Source: a virus. From it: DNA of 37,338 nucleotides. The position numbers were made by a program, and so were the translations under genes. Of this stretch, positions 8,002 through 15,821 are shown piece by piece; position 1 is the first letter of the stretch; every line of letters begins with the position of its first letter. The stretch covers positions 1 through 37,338 of IMG/VR virus record IMGVR_UViG_3300009514_000058. One strand, 5' to 3'. Below the pieces are notes generated by a model. That model searched no databases. It worked only from the letters and a program-made list of their open reading frames with translations, and was not told the DNA's origin.

Positions 8002-8245
8002 ACTCTTCTCAGGTCATCCGGGCAATAAAGACTTGACCCTGAAACGGCGTCAGGCTCTATTAGTCGTCCGGGGATGGGAGCGAGCGCATCGGGCCATGTT
8101 TTGTTTGAAATGGTATGACGGGTTTTCTGACGAAGATATCGCTGAGATATTCGAGATGACACCTTATGAGGTTGAAAAGCTTTTGAACGAGATGAAGGCA
8201 AACCTAGAGAACGAATTGATTTGGTATAACTATGTGAGATCGTGA
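7985..8245 (+). CDS. small sigma-70 region-4-like HTH protein, 86 aa
   Basis: The central part reads like region 4 of a sigma factor or a LuxR-type helix-turn-helix: an initial helix, the segment CLKWYDGFSDEDIAEIFEMT near residues 40-59, then YEVEKLLNEMKANLEN. The conserved spacing of 'G.S...IA......V...L' is visible. No region 2 is present, so it is not a complete sigma factor. Similar short proteins in other phages act as late-gene activators or RNA polymerase binders; that role is an inference here. It overlaps the portal gene by 17 bases and has only a weak ribosome site, so expression may depend on portal translation. Confidence 0.6.
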   Translation: MYGTHELFSGHPGNKDLTLKRRQALLVVRGWERAHRAMFCLKWYDGFSDEDIAEIFEMTPYEVEKLLNEMKANLENELIWYNYVRS

Positions 8246-8255
8246 AAGGAATGTT

Positions 8256-8663
8256 ATGACGGAAAAATGGAAATGGATCATCACAAACGTCAATGTCAAA
8301 GAGGGGTGTATGATGCAAATCCCCGAAGAGTTAGACATTACAAGCTTGCCGGAGAGCTTTGAATTCCGTCGTAAGATGTGGTTTTTCATTGACGAGAACA
8401 AACAAGTTAAATTCCTTCCTGGGCTTTTGACCCGATATGACGATCTCGCGGAAGAAGCTGGAAGAATGTTCAGGCGTGAAGTTGGAGATATCTACAGACC
8501 CAATCAGAACTTCTCTGACCATGCCGATAAGATATTCAATCCCATTCAAGAAGCAACGACCATCCCCCCGGAGCTACAAGATCACGTAGGCAAGGCAAAG
8601 AAGATCATTGATTCTGTGAATGCTGGAAAGACAATGAAATTCCCCGGTATCTTAAAGAAATGA
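8256..8663 (+). CDS. hypothetical head-region protein, 135 aa
   Basis: The function is unknown. The protein is mixed alpha/beta, acidic, and lacks recognisable motifs. The start at 8256 follows AAAGGA with five bases of spacing; alternative in-frame starts at residues 19 and 20 (MMQIPEE...) follow AGAGGGGTG and are equally possible. Between portal and minor head protein genes, phages often carry small connector or minor structural proteins, so a virion role is plausible. A two-codon frame ATG TTA TGA overlaps the start at 8251. It overlaps the next gene by four bases. Confidence 0.6.
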   Translation: MTEKWKWIITNVNVKEGCMMQIPEELDITSLPESFEFRRKMWFFIDENKQVKFLPGLLTRYDDLAEEAGRMFRREVGDIYRPNQNFSDHADKIFNPIQEATTIPPELQDHVGKAKKIIDSVNAGKTMKFPGILKK

Positions 8664-9595
8664 TAGACCAACAAGACGAACTCCATAAGTTATTCAATCG
8701 CTCCACCATCCTCTTTACAAAGTTCATTACGGGAATGGCAGAAGGGCAGATTCGCGGTGCTCCAAATAAAGAGAAAGAGAACCTCTCAGAGTTAGCCGAC
8801 CTCATTCACCACAGTATGATGCTTGCAGATATCCTCGGAAGGAAACGAGTCTATATGCAAGTAGATCACATCGAGAGGACGGAACTCTCGAGTGAAATGA
8901 ATCGACTGATCACAACCTCTATCCCTGATGTTGTGTTGAGCGAGACAACCCCCATTGTCCCACACGTTCCCTTTCAAGAGGCTATTGACGATCTGATATC
9001 CCGTGAGCCGAGAATTGCCAACTCAATTGCGGAGATGCAGGAGGTCTATAGGAAACACGGACTCAGTCTTGCACGTAGGGCGAACGATCAAATGATTTCA
9101 GAGATCCAAGACAAGATCGTTCAGTTTCGCAAAGAGGGAGTCACAGTCCCACAGGCCGCAGAGTTACTCGAAGGAATGGGACAACGGGCAGGGGTGAAGG
9201 ATTTCACGCGAGCATATGGTGAGACGGTCTATAGAAATGCCGTCTCAACCAGTTATTCAGCGGGAATGTTCAGACTCGCTCAAGATCCTGAAGTATCCAG
9301 TGTCATGCCAGCTATGGAATATGCGGCCACACGTGACGCAGATGTCCGAGCCAATCACTTAGCGGCTGATGGGTTGATTGCACCGACGACCCATGATGTG
9401 TGGCTTCGATTCAGCACCCCTATGGGCCATAATTGCAGGTGCAGTCTGTTAATGGTGGATCGGTTCGATTACGCCAAACTTCAAGACGATGGAAGATTGA
9501 CCGCTGATGGGGTGTTTTACCCGCCTAACTTCTCTCAAGCCGGACCGGATCGAGGCTTTGAAACAGGCCGACCCGACACAAAAATCTACAGTTAA
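8660..9595 (+). CDS. minor head protein, Mu gpF / SPP1 gp7-like, 311 aa
   Basis: This protein belongs to the phage head morphogenesis family that binds the portal and helps assemble or eject. The hallmark is in the C-terminal third: YGETVYRNAVSTSYSAG near 188-204, then AATRDADVRANHLAADG near 220, and a Cys-rich MGHNCRCSL near 262-270, matching the usual 'D.RVR..H..LDG ... P..H.NCRC' pattern. The N-terminal half is helical and less conserved. Its start overlaps the previous gene's stop by four bases. It follows the portal, as in Mu-like and SPP1-like head clusters. Confidence 0.85.
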   Translation: MIDQQDELHKLFNRSTILFTKFITGMAEGQIRGAPNKEKENLSELADLIHHSMMLADILGRKRVYMQVDHIERTELSSEMNRLITTSIPDVVLSETTPIVPHVPFQEAIDDLISREPRIANSIAEMQEVYRKHGLSLARRANDQMISEIQDKIVQFRKEGVTVPQAAELLEGMGQRAGVKDFTRAYGETVYRNAVSTSYSAGMFRLAQDPEVSSVMPAMEYAATRDADVRANHLAADGLIAPTTHDVWLRFSTPMGHNCRCSLLMVDRFDYAKLQDDGRLTADGVFYPPNFSQAGPDRGFETGRPDTKIYS

Positions 9596-9650
9596 ATTTA
9601 ATTTTCCTCACCTCGACCTCATTTCATGCCGATAGATTCTATAGTTTACG

Positions 9651-9702
9651 GCTGACTAGGTGTGATGAGAGATTTTTGCCTAGTCAGCTTTTCTCTTATC
9701 AC
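9651..9702 (+). promoter_or_regulatory. interleaved complementary arms: terminator or switch upstream of protease gene
   Basis: In the 139-base gap after the minor head gene, GCTGACTAGG (9651-9660) is perfectly complementary to CCTAGTCAGC (9679-9688), followed by TTTTCTCTT, which resembles an intrinsic terminator. A second pair, GTGATGAGAGA (9662-9672) and TCTCTTATCAC (9692-9702), forms 11 pairs with one G-U. The arms alternate (A, B, A', B'), so the two stems cannot nest: they are either mutually exclusive hairpins or a pseudoknot. The second stem would consume the T-run of the first. The protease gene starts 33 bases downstream, so a role in readthrough control is plausible. Confidence 0.6.
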
Positions 9703-9734
9703 GCCAGAAAGCCGGTACTTTTGAAAGAATCACA

Positions 9735-11027
9735 ATGCCGGCAGACACTAAGAATCAGAGCGAACACATCAAAGGCGCAGATATAACTGCATCCAATGAG
9801 AGCAAGTCTATTAAGGTCAAAGGAACTGCTTACACAGGCGCAAAGGTCAGTGTCGGTCAATTCGAACATCCGATTGTCATCGACTTACAAGGCCTCGAAG
9901 TTCCCAAAGAAGTCCCCATCCTCACTGATCATTTCAACGCCGTCTTTAATCGAGTCGGAGTCGCCCAGGCCACGAAAGACGATACAGCTGTTTATTTTGA
10001 CGGGAATATCTTCAAAGCTGAGGAAGGGCCATCACGTGAGATCATTGCTCAACTCGAAGAAGGAGCAAACTGGCAACTCTCCATAGGGGCGGACGTTGAG
10101 AAGTACAAATTCATTGATGAGGGTGAATCCTTAGAAGTCAATGGGCAGACATTTGAAGGCCCGTTTTATCACGTCAAGAAAGCAAAATTAAGAGAGATCT
10201 CTGTAGTTGCCGTCGGAGCCGATGGCGAAACGGAGATGAAAGTAGCGGCAAAAAAGATTGCGGCAAGTTTTGTATTTTCATTTTCAGGAGGAGCGCACAT
10301 GCCTAAGAATAAGAAGGCTCAGTTACAAGCTGAAGAAGAAAAAAAGGATCGTGACGAGGAAGAGAAAAAGAACGCAGAGGCTCAGGAAGAAGACGAAGAG
10401 AAGGCCGAGATGCAAGACGAAGAGGCACCGGCATGGGCCAAAGAGCTGATGAAAGGAATGGCTTCTATCGCCAAGGCTGTTGGCGCAGAAAAACCCGAGG
10501 AAGCCGATGAAGTAGCAGAACCTGCCGATCAGCCCGAAGGCGGACCGGTAGAACAGAAAGCCAACCTCAAAATGCTTGCTAAATTGTCCGCTAAGGTAGA
10601 CAGCTTGGAGAAGAAGACGAATGACAGAGAGAAGAAGGACAAAGAGACGTCCCTTTTTGAAAGTGCGATGGCACAACTTAAAGGCTATCACGTCGGTGAT
10701 ACCACAAAAGAAATGCTTCAGCTTCTAAGCAAAAACGGCGATGAAGCTGGAATCAAAACGTATATCAAGGATTATAAGTCTACAACTCCGAAAGATCCCG
10801 AAGATACGTTTGCCAAATTCGAGCGAAGCAACGTCGGCAGTTCCGATGATCCTACAGTCATGGAATATCAAAGCCAAGGGCCGGATGTCTTGAAGCAGGT
10901 CCGTGTTTATGCGCGGATGTGGGACAAGCTATCAGAGAAGGCCAATGGCAAGCCGCGTTGGACCTTGAAAGAGTTCATTGACATTCAGATGAAAGACAGT
11001 CTGGCTCTGAAGAACGGAGGGAAATAG
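9735..11027 (+). CDS. prohead protease fused to scaffold, Mu gpI-like, 430 aa
   Basis: The N-terminal domain (about 1-175) looks like a Mu gpI-type serine protease that matures the prohead: the likely catalytic His is in LTDHFNAVF (His66), the Ser in ANWQLSIGA (Ser116), and the terminal AKLREISVVAVGAD near 150-163 is the family signature. The second half is an extremely charged, Glu/Lys-rich helical scaffold (residues 190-300), then a more ordered C-terminal segment. At codon 189 a strong AGGAGGAG site and in-frame ATG allow a separate scaffold product. The ribosome site for the full-length ATG (GAAAG) is weak, so the scaffold may be made in excess. Major capsid follows two genes later. Confidence 0.85.
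   Translation: MPADTKNQSEHIKGADITASNESKSIKVKGTAYTGAKVSVGQFEHPIVIDLQGLEVPKEVPILTDHFNAVFNRVGVAQATKDDTAVYFDGNIFKAEEGPSREIIAQLEEGANWQLSIGADVEKYKFIDEGESLEVNGQTFEGPFYHVKKAKLREISVVAVGADGETEMKVAAKKIAASFVFSFSGGAHMPKNKKAQLQAEEEKKDRDEEEKKNAEAQEEDEEKAEMQDEEAPAWAKELMKGMASIAKAVGAEKPEEADEVAEPADQPEGGPVEQKANLKMLAKLSAKVDSLEKKTNDREKKDKETSLFESAMAQLKGYHVGDTTKEMLQLLSKNGDEAGIKTYIKDYKSTTPKDPEDTFAKFERSNVGSSDDPTVMEYQSQGPDVLKQVRVYARMWDKLSEKANGKPRWTLKEFIDIQMKDSLALKNGGK
10299..11027 (+). CDS. scaffold protein from internal in-frame start, 242 aa
   Basis: Within the protease-scaffold gene, AGGAGGAG lies about five bases before an in-frame ATG at 10299. The product would start MPKNKKAQLQAEE and contain the whole charged, coiled-coil scaffold region but no protease. 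This is the same arrangement known in lambda (Nu3 inside C) and Mu (gpZ inside gpI), where scaffold is required in many copies and protease in few. The ribosome site at 10286-10293 is stronger than the one before the full-length start. The nested gene is inferred from this; its protein product is not directly visible. Confidence 0.65.
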   Translation: MPKNKKAQLQAEEEKKDRDEEEKKNAEAQEEDEEKAEMQDEEAPAWAKELMKGMASIAKAVGAEKPEEADEVAEPADQPEGGPVEQKANLKMLAKLSAKVDSLEKKTNDREKKDKETSLFESAMAQLKGYHVGDTTKEMLQLLSKNGDEAGIKTYIKDYKSTTPKDPEDTFAKFERSNVGSSDDPTVMEYQSQGPDVLKQVRVYARMWDKLSEKANGKPRWTLKEFIDIQMKDSLALKNGGK

Positions 11028-11029
11028 TT

Positions 11030-11884
11030 ATGGCTTTATCAGCAAATGCAACTGGCCCAGTGGTACGTGATCGTAACCAACAGGCATGGGAAGCGGTCAA
11101 CTCCGCTGAGATTTATTTCGGTGGATATGCAATGGTCGGAACGCGCAGTCATGCCACAACCGCCACACGTGGCCGGACACAGGCATGGAACGACGAAAAC
11201 GGCGCGGCCCCGGCAGGATTCTTCACAACCCGTGAAACGGGAAACACTTCGGGTACACCCGTCCCGACCGGTAAGGTTTCCATTGACGGTGGAATCCATG
11301 AAGTCTCCGTAACGGGTGCGGGAGCGGTTTCAGACGCAGGTCTGGCTTATGTCTACGCAACCGACGACAACACGTTTACTCTGACCCGTCCGACCCTGGG
11401 AATTCCTATTGGTTCAGTTGTGGAATACAAATCCGGGACCACGTGCATGGTGTATATGTTCAGTCTCGGTGAATTGATCGTCATGGCCGCCGGTGGAAAC
11501 GCACAGGAAACGATCTGTTTGGGTCAACTGACGTTTGTTAGTGGTATCTCAGATGGAAACGTACTCACTGGATGGCAGGCACCGTATCACGCTCAGATCC
11601 TTGATTTTTACTGCATCACCGACCGTCCGATTCAGGGTGACGGATCAGGTGCGACAAGCTTGAATCTGGAAATCGGCGGAACCAACGTGACCGATGGAGT
11701 GATCACGATTTCTGAAACCAGTAACGACGTGGCAGGTGAAAAGAACTCTGCCTCGGCGATCACTGGTGCAGATATTATGCACGAAGGTGACTTGATTGAT
11801 GTCGAAGCCGCAAGCTCGGCAGGGAACTTCACTGCCGGATCGGTTCGCTTGTATATCGAAGTCTTAAAGTTACCGGGCGTCTAA
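11030..11884 (+). CDS. probable capsid decoration protein, 284 aa
   Basis: The position directly before the major capsid gene and the sequence suggest a head decoration or capsid-associated protein. The N-terminal 60 residues are low-complexity with many Thr, Ala and Arg, the middle (65-150) is beta-rich, and the C-terminal segment (about 175-284) contains LDFYCITDRPIQGDG and several beta strands ending VRLYIEVLKLPGV. No catalytic motif or signal peptide is visible. The start follows GGAGGGAAATAGTT. It abuts the previous gene by two bases, so it is part of the same transcription unit. Confidence 0.55.
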   Translation: MALSANATGPVVRDRNQQAWEAVNSAEIYFGGYAMVGTRSHATTATRGRTQAWNDENGAAPAGFFTTRETGNTSGTPVPTGKVSIDGGIHEVSVTGAGAVSDAGLAYVYATDDNTFTLTRPTLGIPIGSVVEYKSGTTCMVYMFSLGELIVMAAGGNAQETICLGQLTFVSGISDGNVLTGWQAPYHAQILDFYCITDRPIQGDGSGATSLNLEIGGTNVTDGVITISETSNDVAGEKNSASAITGADIMHEGDLIDVEAASSAGNFTAGSVRLYIEVLKLPGV

Positions 11885-11907
11885 ACTAGAATTAGGAGGA
11901 AACAGAT

Positions 11908-12897
11908 ATGCCTTTCTTGAATCCAGTAGAAGGTGGAGCGTTAATCGCGGCACAAGTACGTGCTGATTACGCAAAAACCTATGAACCGATGGTCAAGACG
12001 GTAGATGAAGATTTATCTCCAGCCATGGAGATGGGTGTCTCTGCCAAGACCATTACCGAAACGTTTGGTTATCCTGAGAGTCCGGGTGACATTCGCAGAA
12101 AGCCTCGCGGCACGGATGTTGCAACGGAAGGATTCCGGTCAATCAGCTACACCGCGACGAACTATGAGTGGGCGATTGGTTGTGAATGGTACTACTTGGA
12201 TCGGATGACGGATCAAACCGGCTATCTCGTCCAACAGGCCAGAAACACCGGAACGAAAGCGGCTCTCCTGAAAGAGAGACTCTTTTATCAACTGCTTCTA
12301 AACACCACGGACCCGGATCTGTTGCCGACGATTTCGAATGCACCCGATGGAAATGCTATCTTCCTCGGAACTTCGAGATTCGGTGATTCAAACGGAAACA
12401 TCCTCAGTGGTGCCGGTGTTACCACGGGTAACTTCCAGACAGATTACTTTGATGCCCTTGAGAAGTTCATGGGCTTCCAAGACACCAAAGGCCAGCCATT
12501 GATTCCTGCGGGACTCATCGCTCAGGGCGCAACGATCTATGCCGGAGTGCATAACTCTAAAGCATTGAAAGAAGCGTTCAAGCAAGGCATTACACACAGT
12601 GTTGTGTCTTCAACGGGTGCCGGTGTGTCCAACATCATCCTGGAATCAGGCGATAAGGTGAAGCTCGTCTTCACCCCTCGTATTGCCTCGACCAATGATG
12701 ACTGGTTCATCGTGCTCAATGGAATTGAAACCAAGCCCTTCGGACACATGGAATTGATGCCTTTGACGCCGACGGAATACAGCCGTCAGACCGGATCAGA
12801 TAAGTCCCGGTCCTCGGGTGTGGAAGGCGTGCAGTGGGAAACCGTAGGCGGTGTGGTTGTCAATCTGCCGTTTGGAATTATCCAGGTCGATAACTAA
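11908..12897 (+). CDS. major capsid protein, Mu gpT-like, 329 aa
   Basis: This is the probable shell protein. It has the right length for the Mu major head subunit gpT or HK97-fold proteins, and follows protease, scaffold and decoration genes. Visible landmarks are an N-terminal arm (residues 1-60), the segment YTATNYEWAIGCEWYYLDRM near 92-111, a P-domain-like helix VQQARNTGTKAALLKERLF, and a C-terminal beta part with FIVLNGIETKPFGHM near 270. An excellent AGGAGG ribosome site (11895-11902) precedes the ATG, as expected for the most abundant virion protein. No delta-domain is visible; the separate scaffold would do this work. Confidence 0.8.
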   Translation: MPFLNPVEGGALIAAQVRADYAKTYEPMVKTVDEDLSPAMEMGVSAKTITETFGYPESPGDIRRKPRGTDVATEGFRSISYTATNYEWAIGCEWYYLDRMTDQTGYLVQQARNTGTKAALLKERLFYQLLLNTTDPDLLPTISNAPDGNAIFLGTSRFGDSNGNILSGAGVTTGNFQTDYFDALEKFMGFQDTKGQPLIPAGLIAQGATIYAGVHNSKALKEAFKQGITHSVVSSTGAGVSNIILESGDKVKLVFTPRIASTNDDWFIVLNGIETKPFGHMELMPLTPTEYSRQTGSDKSRSSGVEGVQWETVGGVVVNLPFGIIQVDN

Positions 12898-12917
12898 GAA
12901 CTGATTTTTTTGTCTCT

Positions 12918-12961
12918 TGATGCTGACTGTCTGACGTAAGTCACCTCATGTCAGCACATCA
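12918..12961 (+). promoter_or_regulatory. bulged hairpin in leader after capsid gene
   Basis: The 80-base gap after the capsid gene holds a hairpin: TGATG-CTGAC (12918-12927) pairs with GTCAG-CA-CATCA (12950-12961), with a two-base bulge. Its loop contains TGAC GTAA GTCA, a small hairpin with a GNRA tetraloop. The T-run lies before, not after, the stem, so it is not an ordinary terminator on this strand. The structure ends 3 bases before the AAGGAG ribosome site of the next gene, and could affect its translation. Confidence 0.4.
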
Positions 12962-12977
12962 CAAAAGGAGTGTTATC

Positions 12978-13433
12978 ATGGCTAAGACAGTAGAGAAGAC
13001 GATTGAGCCGAAGACGCAGGCGTTAACGATTGACCCGAAGAAGGCGAAAGTTCCCAAGGCTGAACCCAAAGAGACGTATTACATGGGAACAACTGACGAC
13101 TCACCGATACAGAACGTGGTGATGGGCGGGAAGACTTTTCCGAGTTACCACGAAGAGATTAAGGTAGAGGAAGCAGGCGGGGTAACCCGAATACGCAAAA
13201 AAGGTCATTTCGCTCCATTAACGGAACGCCAAGTCAATGCGGTTTTAACCGAAGTCTCTAGGCATGTCGTGGATAAACATAACCGAATCCAGAAAGTGGA
13301 TCATGAGAGCTATCGATGGGATGAGAAGCATAAACCCCTGGGGCAGTATCTGTTCATGATTAAGTTGGGTGATTCGCTTCCGATTGATTGGAGAGAGAAC
13401 GACCCCCCAACGTTGATTCCAAAAGAGGAGTAA
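12978..13433 (+). CDS. hypothetical virion-region protein, 151 aa
   Basis: The function is unknown. I choose the ATG at 12978 because AAGGAG (12965-12970) lies seven bases upstream; an in-frame ATG at 12948 would put that ribosome site inside the gene and has no site of its own. The N-terminal 40 residues are Lys/Pro-rich and likely disordered, and the remainder has a compact alpha/beta look with ERQVNAVLTEVSRHVV near 86. Placement between capsid and head-completion genes suggests a head or head-tail joining role. Confidence 0.6.
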   Translation: MAKTVEKTIEPKTQALTIDPKKAKVPKAEPKETYYMGTTDDSPIQNVVMGGKTFPSYHEEIKVEEAGGVTRIRKKGHFAPLTERQVNAVLTEVSRHVVDKHNRIQKVDHESYRWDEKHKPLGQYLFMIKLGDSLPIDWRENDPPTLIPKEE

Positions 13434-13437
13434 GTAA

Positions 13438-14715
13438 ATGGCGAGCCCGACACGAGGAGAGCTGGAAACACAACTATCCAATATCTTTCGTGTGTTGGAT
13501 GAATTCCGTCGTTACGCTCACGTCAACGCTGAGAACTATCTTGGTCACGAAGACACACTCACTCAATCCCTTGAGGGGGATGTTCCGTTTGCCCGAGATG
13601 TTTTAGACGGGTTAGCCAGCTTCCGAGAGAGTCTGGCTTCTGCTATCGTTCTCGGTGAGTCCATGACCACACCTATCCTTCGTGCGTACATGCGTCTCAT
13701 TCAAGAACCCGAGACCGAACCGCAGGAGATGATCACCCGGATTTATCAGTATATGGTGGATAATTCCTTATCCGTCAATTCTCGCAGTATCACATTCGGG
13801 GCCGTCTCGGCGGGTGGATCGAATGTCGGAGACGGGACGATCAACCGCTTGACGGTGGATGAGAACAATGAACCCATAGAGAATGTCCACGTTGAACTAA
13901 AAACCTTCCGATGTATTCAAGACGAACACTCAGGCGCAAATGAACACGAAGAAGTGTTTGAAGTCCGGGGAGAGACTCGGGAGCCGGATGATTTGTTTGT
14001 CTCGGGCAGTGGATTGATTTCAACGATCCGGTCATGGTCGGCAAGAGATAGTTTACTGAGTAATCCCTCATTTTCGAGTGTAACCTTATCCGGGACAAGC
14101 ATCACCACCTTAACCGATTGGACCGTTTCAGGATCAGGGAATTTAACGACTGCCACGGGCGCGGCGAATATCTACCGGGATTTTGTGGGAGATGACACAC
14201 CACGGTCATTACAGTTCGATGACAACGAGCGGATTTCCCAGAATCTCAATGTGAATAATATTACACTTCAGCCGAATGTACCCTATTATCTTCAGCTTGC
14301 ATACAACCGTGCTGTGGGAAGTGGTGATGGGAATTTGGTTTTAAGATTCGGATCTCAGTCTGTCACGGTCGCTCTCTCTGCTCAAGCGGGTTGGAATATT
14401 CTTAGGATAGCCATTGATCAAAATCAGTGGTTCGATAATTTCAACGAGGAAGATATCGACGTTGAGATTGAATTGAACTCTCGCACGACCGGGACTCTGT
14501 TAGTGGATGACGTGATTCTGGTCCCGTATGAACAACTTGACGGTGCCTGGTATTGTATGGTTGGAGGGGCGACGCCGTTCTTACGTGAAGATACCTTTAC
14601 CTATACGGACACGGAGGGGACATACGCAATCATTCAAAATTGGTTTGCACGGATTTATGGTCGGCATCTTCCGAGTGATGATGGCGGGTCAGAAACATGG
14701 TCCGATCCGTCGTAA
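13438..14715 (+). CDS. virion structural protein with beta-sandwich domain, 425 aa
   Basis: The function is inferred as structural. The N-terminal 120 residues are helical. Residues 125-200 are beta-rich and contain VRGETREPDDLFVSGSGL near 174. Residues 205-360 have the spacing of a carbohydrate-binding-like beta-sandwich: LLSNPSFSS, then NLNVNNITLQPNVPYYLQL, TGTLLVDDVILVP. Such domains occur in capsid fibres and decoration proteins. The C-terminal segment has FARIYGRHLPSDDGGS. A weak AGGAG site at 13427-13431 precedes the start. Confidence 0.5.
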   Translation: MASPTRGELETQLSNIFRVLDEFRRYAHVNAENYLGHEDTLTQSLEGDVPFARDVLDGLASFRESLASAIVLGESMTTPILRAYMRLIQEPETEPQEMITRIYQYMVDNSLSVNSRSITFGAVSAGGSNVGDGTINRLTVDENNEPIENVHVELKTFRCIQDEHSGANEHEEVFEVRGETREPDDLFVSGSGLISTIRSWSARDSLLSNPSFSSVTLSGTSITTLTDWTVSGSGNLTTATGAANIYRDFVGDDTPRSLQFDDNERISQNLNVNNITLQPNVPYYLQLAYNRAVGSGDGNLVLRFGSQSVTVALSAQAGWNILRIAIDQNQWFDNFNEEDIDVEIELNSRTTGTLLVDDVILVPYEQLDGAWYCMVGGATPFLREDTFTYTDTEGTYAIIQNWFARIYGRHLPSDDGGSETWSDPS

Positions 14716-14724
14716 GGGGGTACA

Positions 14725-15201
14725 ATGGCTACCTTAGTAGCAGAAGTTCAAAATCGTTACTCTGCGAAGACGTTACGCTCACTTACCAATCCTCATTTAG
14801 CTACAGCGACATCAAGCGATTCTGATCGACTTCAAGAAGCCGCAGACGATATTGAATCCGCATACTTCCCCATGTATACAGGCGTTGCGTATGATAGTAC
14901 CGATGCGCGTCATGTTGCGGTCGCGGTAGACGGGGTAATCGTTCTCCTCCAAGAGCGATCCAATCAAGCCTCGGGATTGGGAGAGCGATTTGATGCATGG
15001 ACGAATCGGGCTAAAGTTCTGGCATCCGTCACATCAAGAGATCGGGTCAGTCCGAAATCCTCTTCAGTCCTAACGCCTTCCCCTGAACAGGTGGGAAGTG
15101 AAGTTGTCCGGCCGAAACTGGATCAACAGAATTTTGATGATGTCAAACCCGATCCGCCAAGAGGGAGTGAGAGAAGTGATATTAACTCAGGTGCGGTATG
15201 A
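14725..15201 (+). CDS. head-completion/connector protein, gp36/DUF1320-like, 158 aa
   Basis: The first 100 residues fit the small helical connector group related to Mu gp36 (DUF1320): an opening RYSAKTLRSLTNP, a short acidic loop, RLQEAADDIESAYFPMY, then two long helices including GVIVLLQERSNQASG. Such proteins bind below the portal to close the head. The C-terminal 55 residues are Ser/Pro/Asp-rich and likely disordered. It precedes the gpG-like gene and overlaps it by four bases; the gp36-gpG order matches Mu-like phages. A GGGGGTAC site precedes the ATG. Confidence 0.6.
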   Translation: MATLVAEVQNRYSAKTLRSLTNPHLATATSSDSDRLQEAADDIESAYFPMYTGVAYDSTDARHVAVAVDGVIVLLQERSNQASGLGERFDAWTNRAKVLASVTSRDRVSPKSSSVLTPSPEQVGSEVVRPKLDQQNFDDVKPDPPRGSERSDINSGAV

Positions 15202-15821
15202 CCACAGAAGTGACAACCACATTCGATCTCGGAGATATCACCCGCATCAAGCGGATGTTTCGCCGACCCTCTGATATTGGAGCGAAGGTTGCTAAGCTCT
15301 ATATCCTCAAAGATGCCACCCGATCCTTTCAGCTTCAACGCTTAGGGGATTTCAAGTGGAAGCAACGCTATCCCACTCAAGATGACCCCTTTATCAACAT
15401 TGCCGGAGCGGTTCAGGATTTGAATCGCGGTCGTGAACCCCTCCCCCGGAGATTTCAACGACGACCGGCACTCATTGACACTCGGACCCTTGCTAAAAGT
15501 ATCGGCGTCCGGGCAGTGAGTGAGAATACCGTTGAAGTGGGGTCGGTCCTCCCCTATGCGAAGTATCACCAATGGGGGCTGAAACCACCTCCCATTCGGA
15601 TTAAGTCCCAAGCCCGCGATACATTGGAAGCCATGTTGAAAAAGAAAAAATGGCGGGATAATAAAGCAGTTGCAAAGTTAAAGTTTATCACCAGAGAAAA
15701 TGAATTGAGATTCAATCGAGGCGTGGTCCAGAGGCCATTTATTGGCTTAACAGATGAGTCCAGAAAGAAGATCCCCATTGAGATTGAGCGGTTACTAACA
15801 GAAGAGGCTGAGAAGGCATAA
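15198..15821 (+). CDS. virion morphogenesis protein, Mu gpG-like, 207 aa
   Basis: This is probably the tail completion or virion morphogenesis protein (Phage_tail_S / Mu gpG family). The main signature is RRPALIDTRTLAKSIGVR near residues 88-105, then a beta hairpin ENTVEVGSVLPYAKYHQWG near 108-126, and RPFIGLTDES near 178-187 at the C-terminus. These match the family pattern where the protein folds around the YA..HQ.G core. An internal basic helix (about 140-165) lies between. It overlaps its neighbours by 4 and 1 bases. Confidence 0.75.
   Translation: MTTEVTTTFDLGDITRIKRMFRRPSDIGAKVAKLYILKDATRSFQLQRLGDFKWKQRYPTQDDPFINIAGAVQDLNRGREPLPRRFQRRPALIDTRTLAKSIGVRAVSENTVEVGSVLPYAKYHQWGLKPPPIRIKSQARDTLEAMLKKKKWRDNKAVAKLKFITRENELRFNRGVVQRPFIGLTDESRKKIPIEIERLLTEEAEKA

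Noticed and set aside
10323-10691. Minus-strand frame of 122 codons, Phe/Leu-rich
   Set aside because: It is opposite the Glu/Lys-rich scaffold, which makes a Phe/Leu-rich reverse frame by codon complementarity.
12948-12977. Upstream start for the gene at 12978
   Set aside because: No ribosome site precedes ATG 12948, while AAGGAG lies seven bases before ATG 12978; the earlier start would also sit inside the hairpin.
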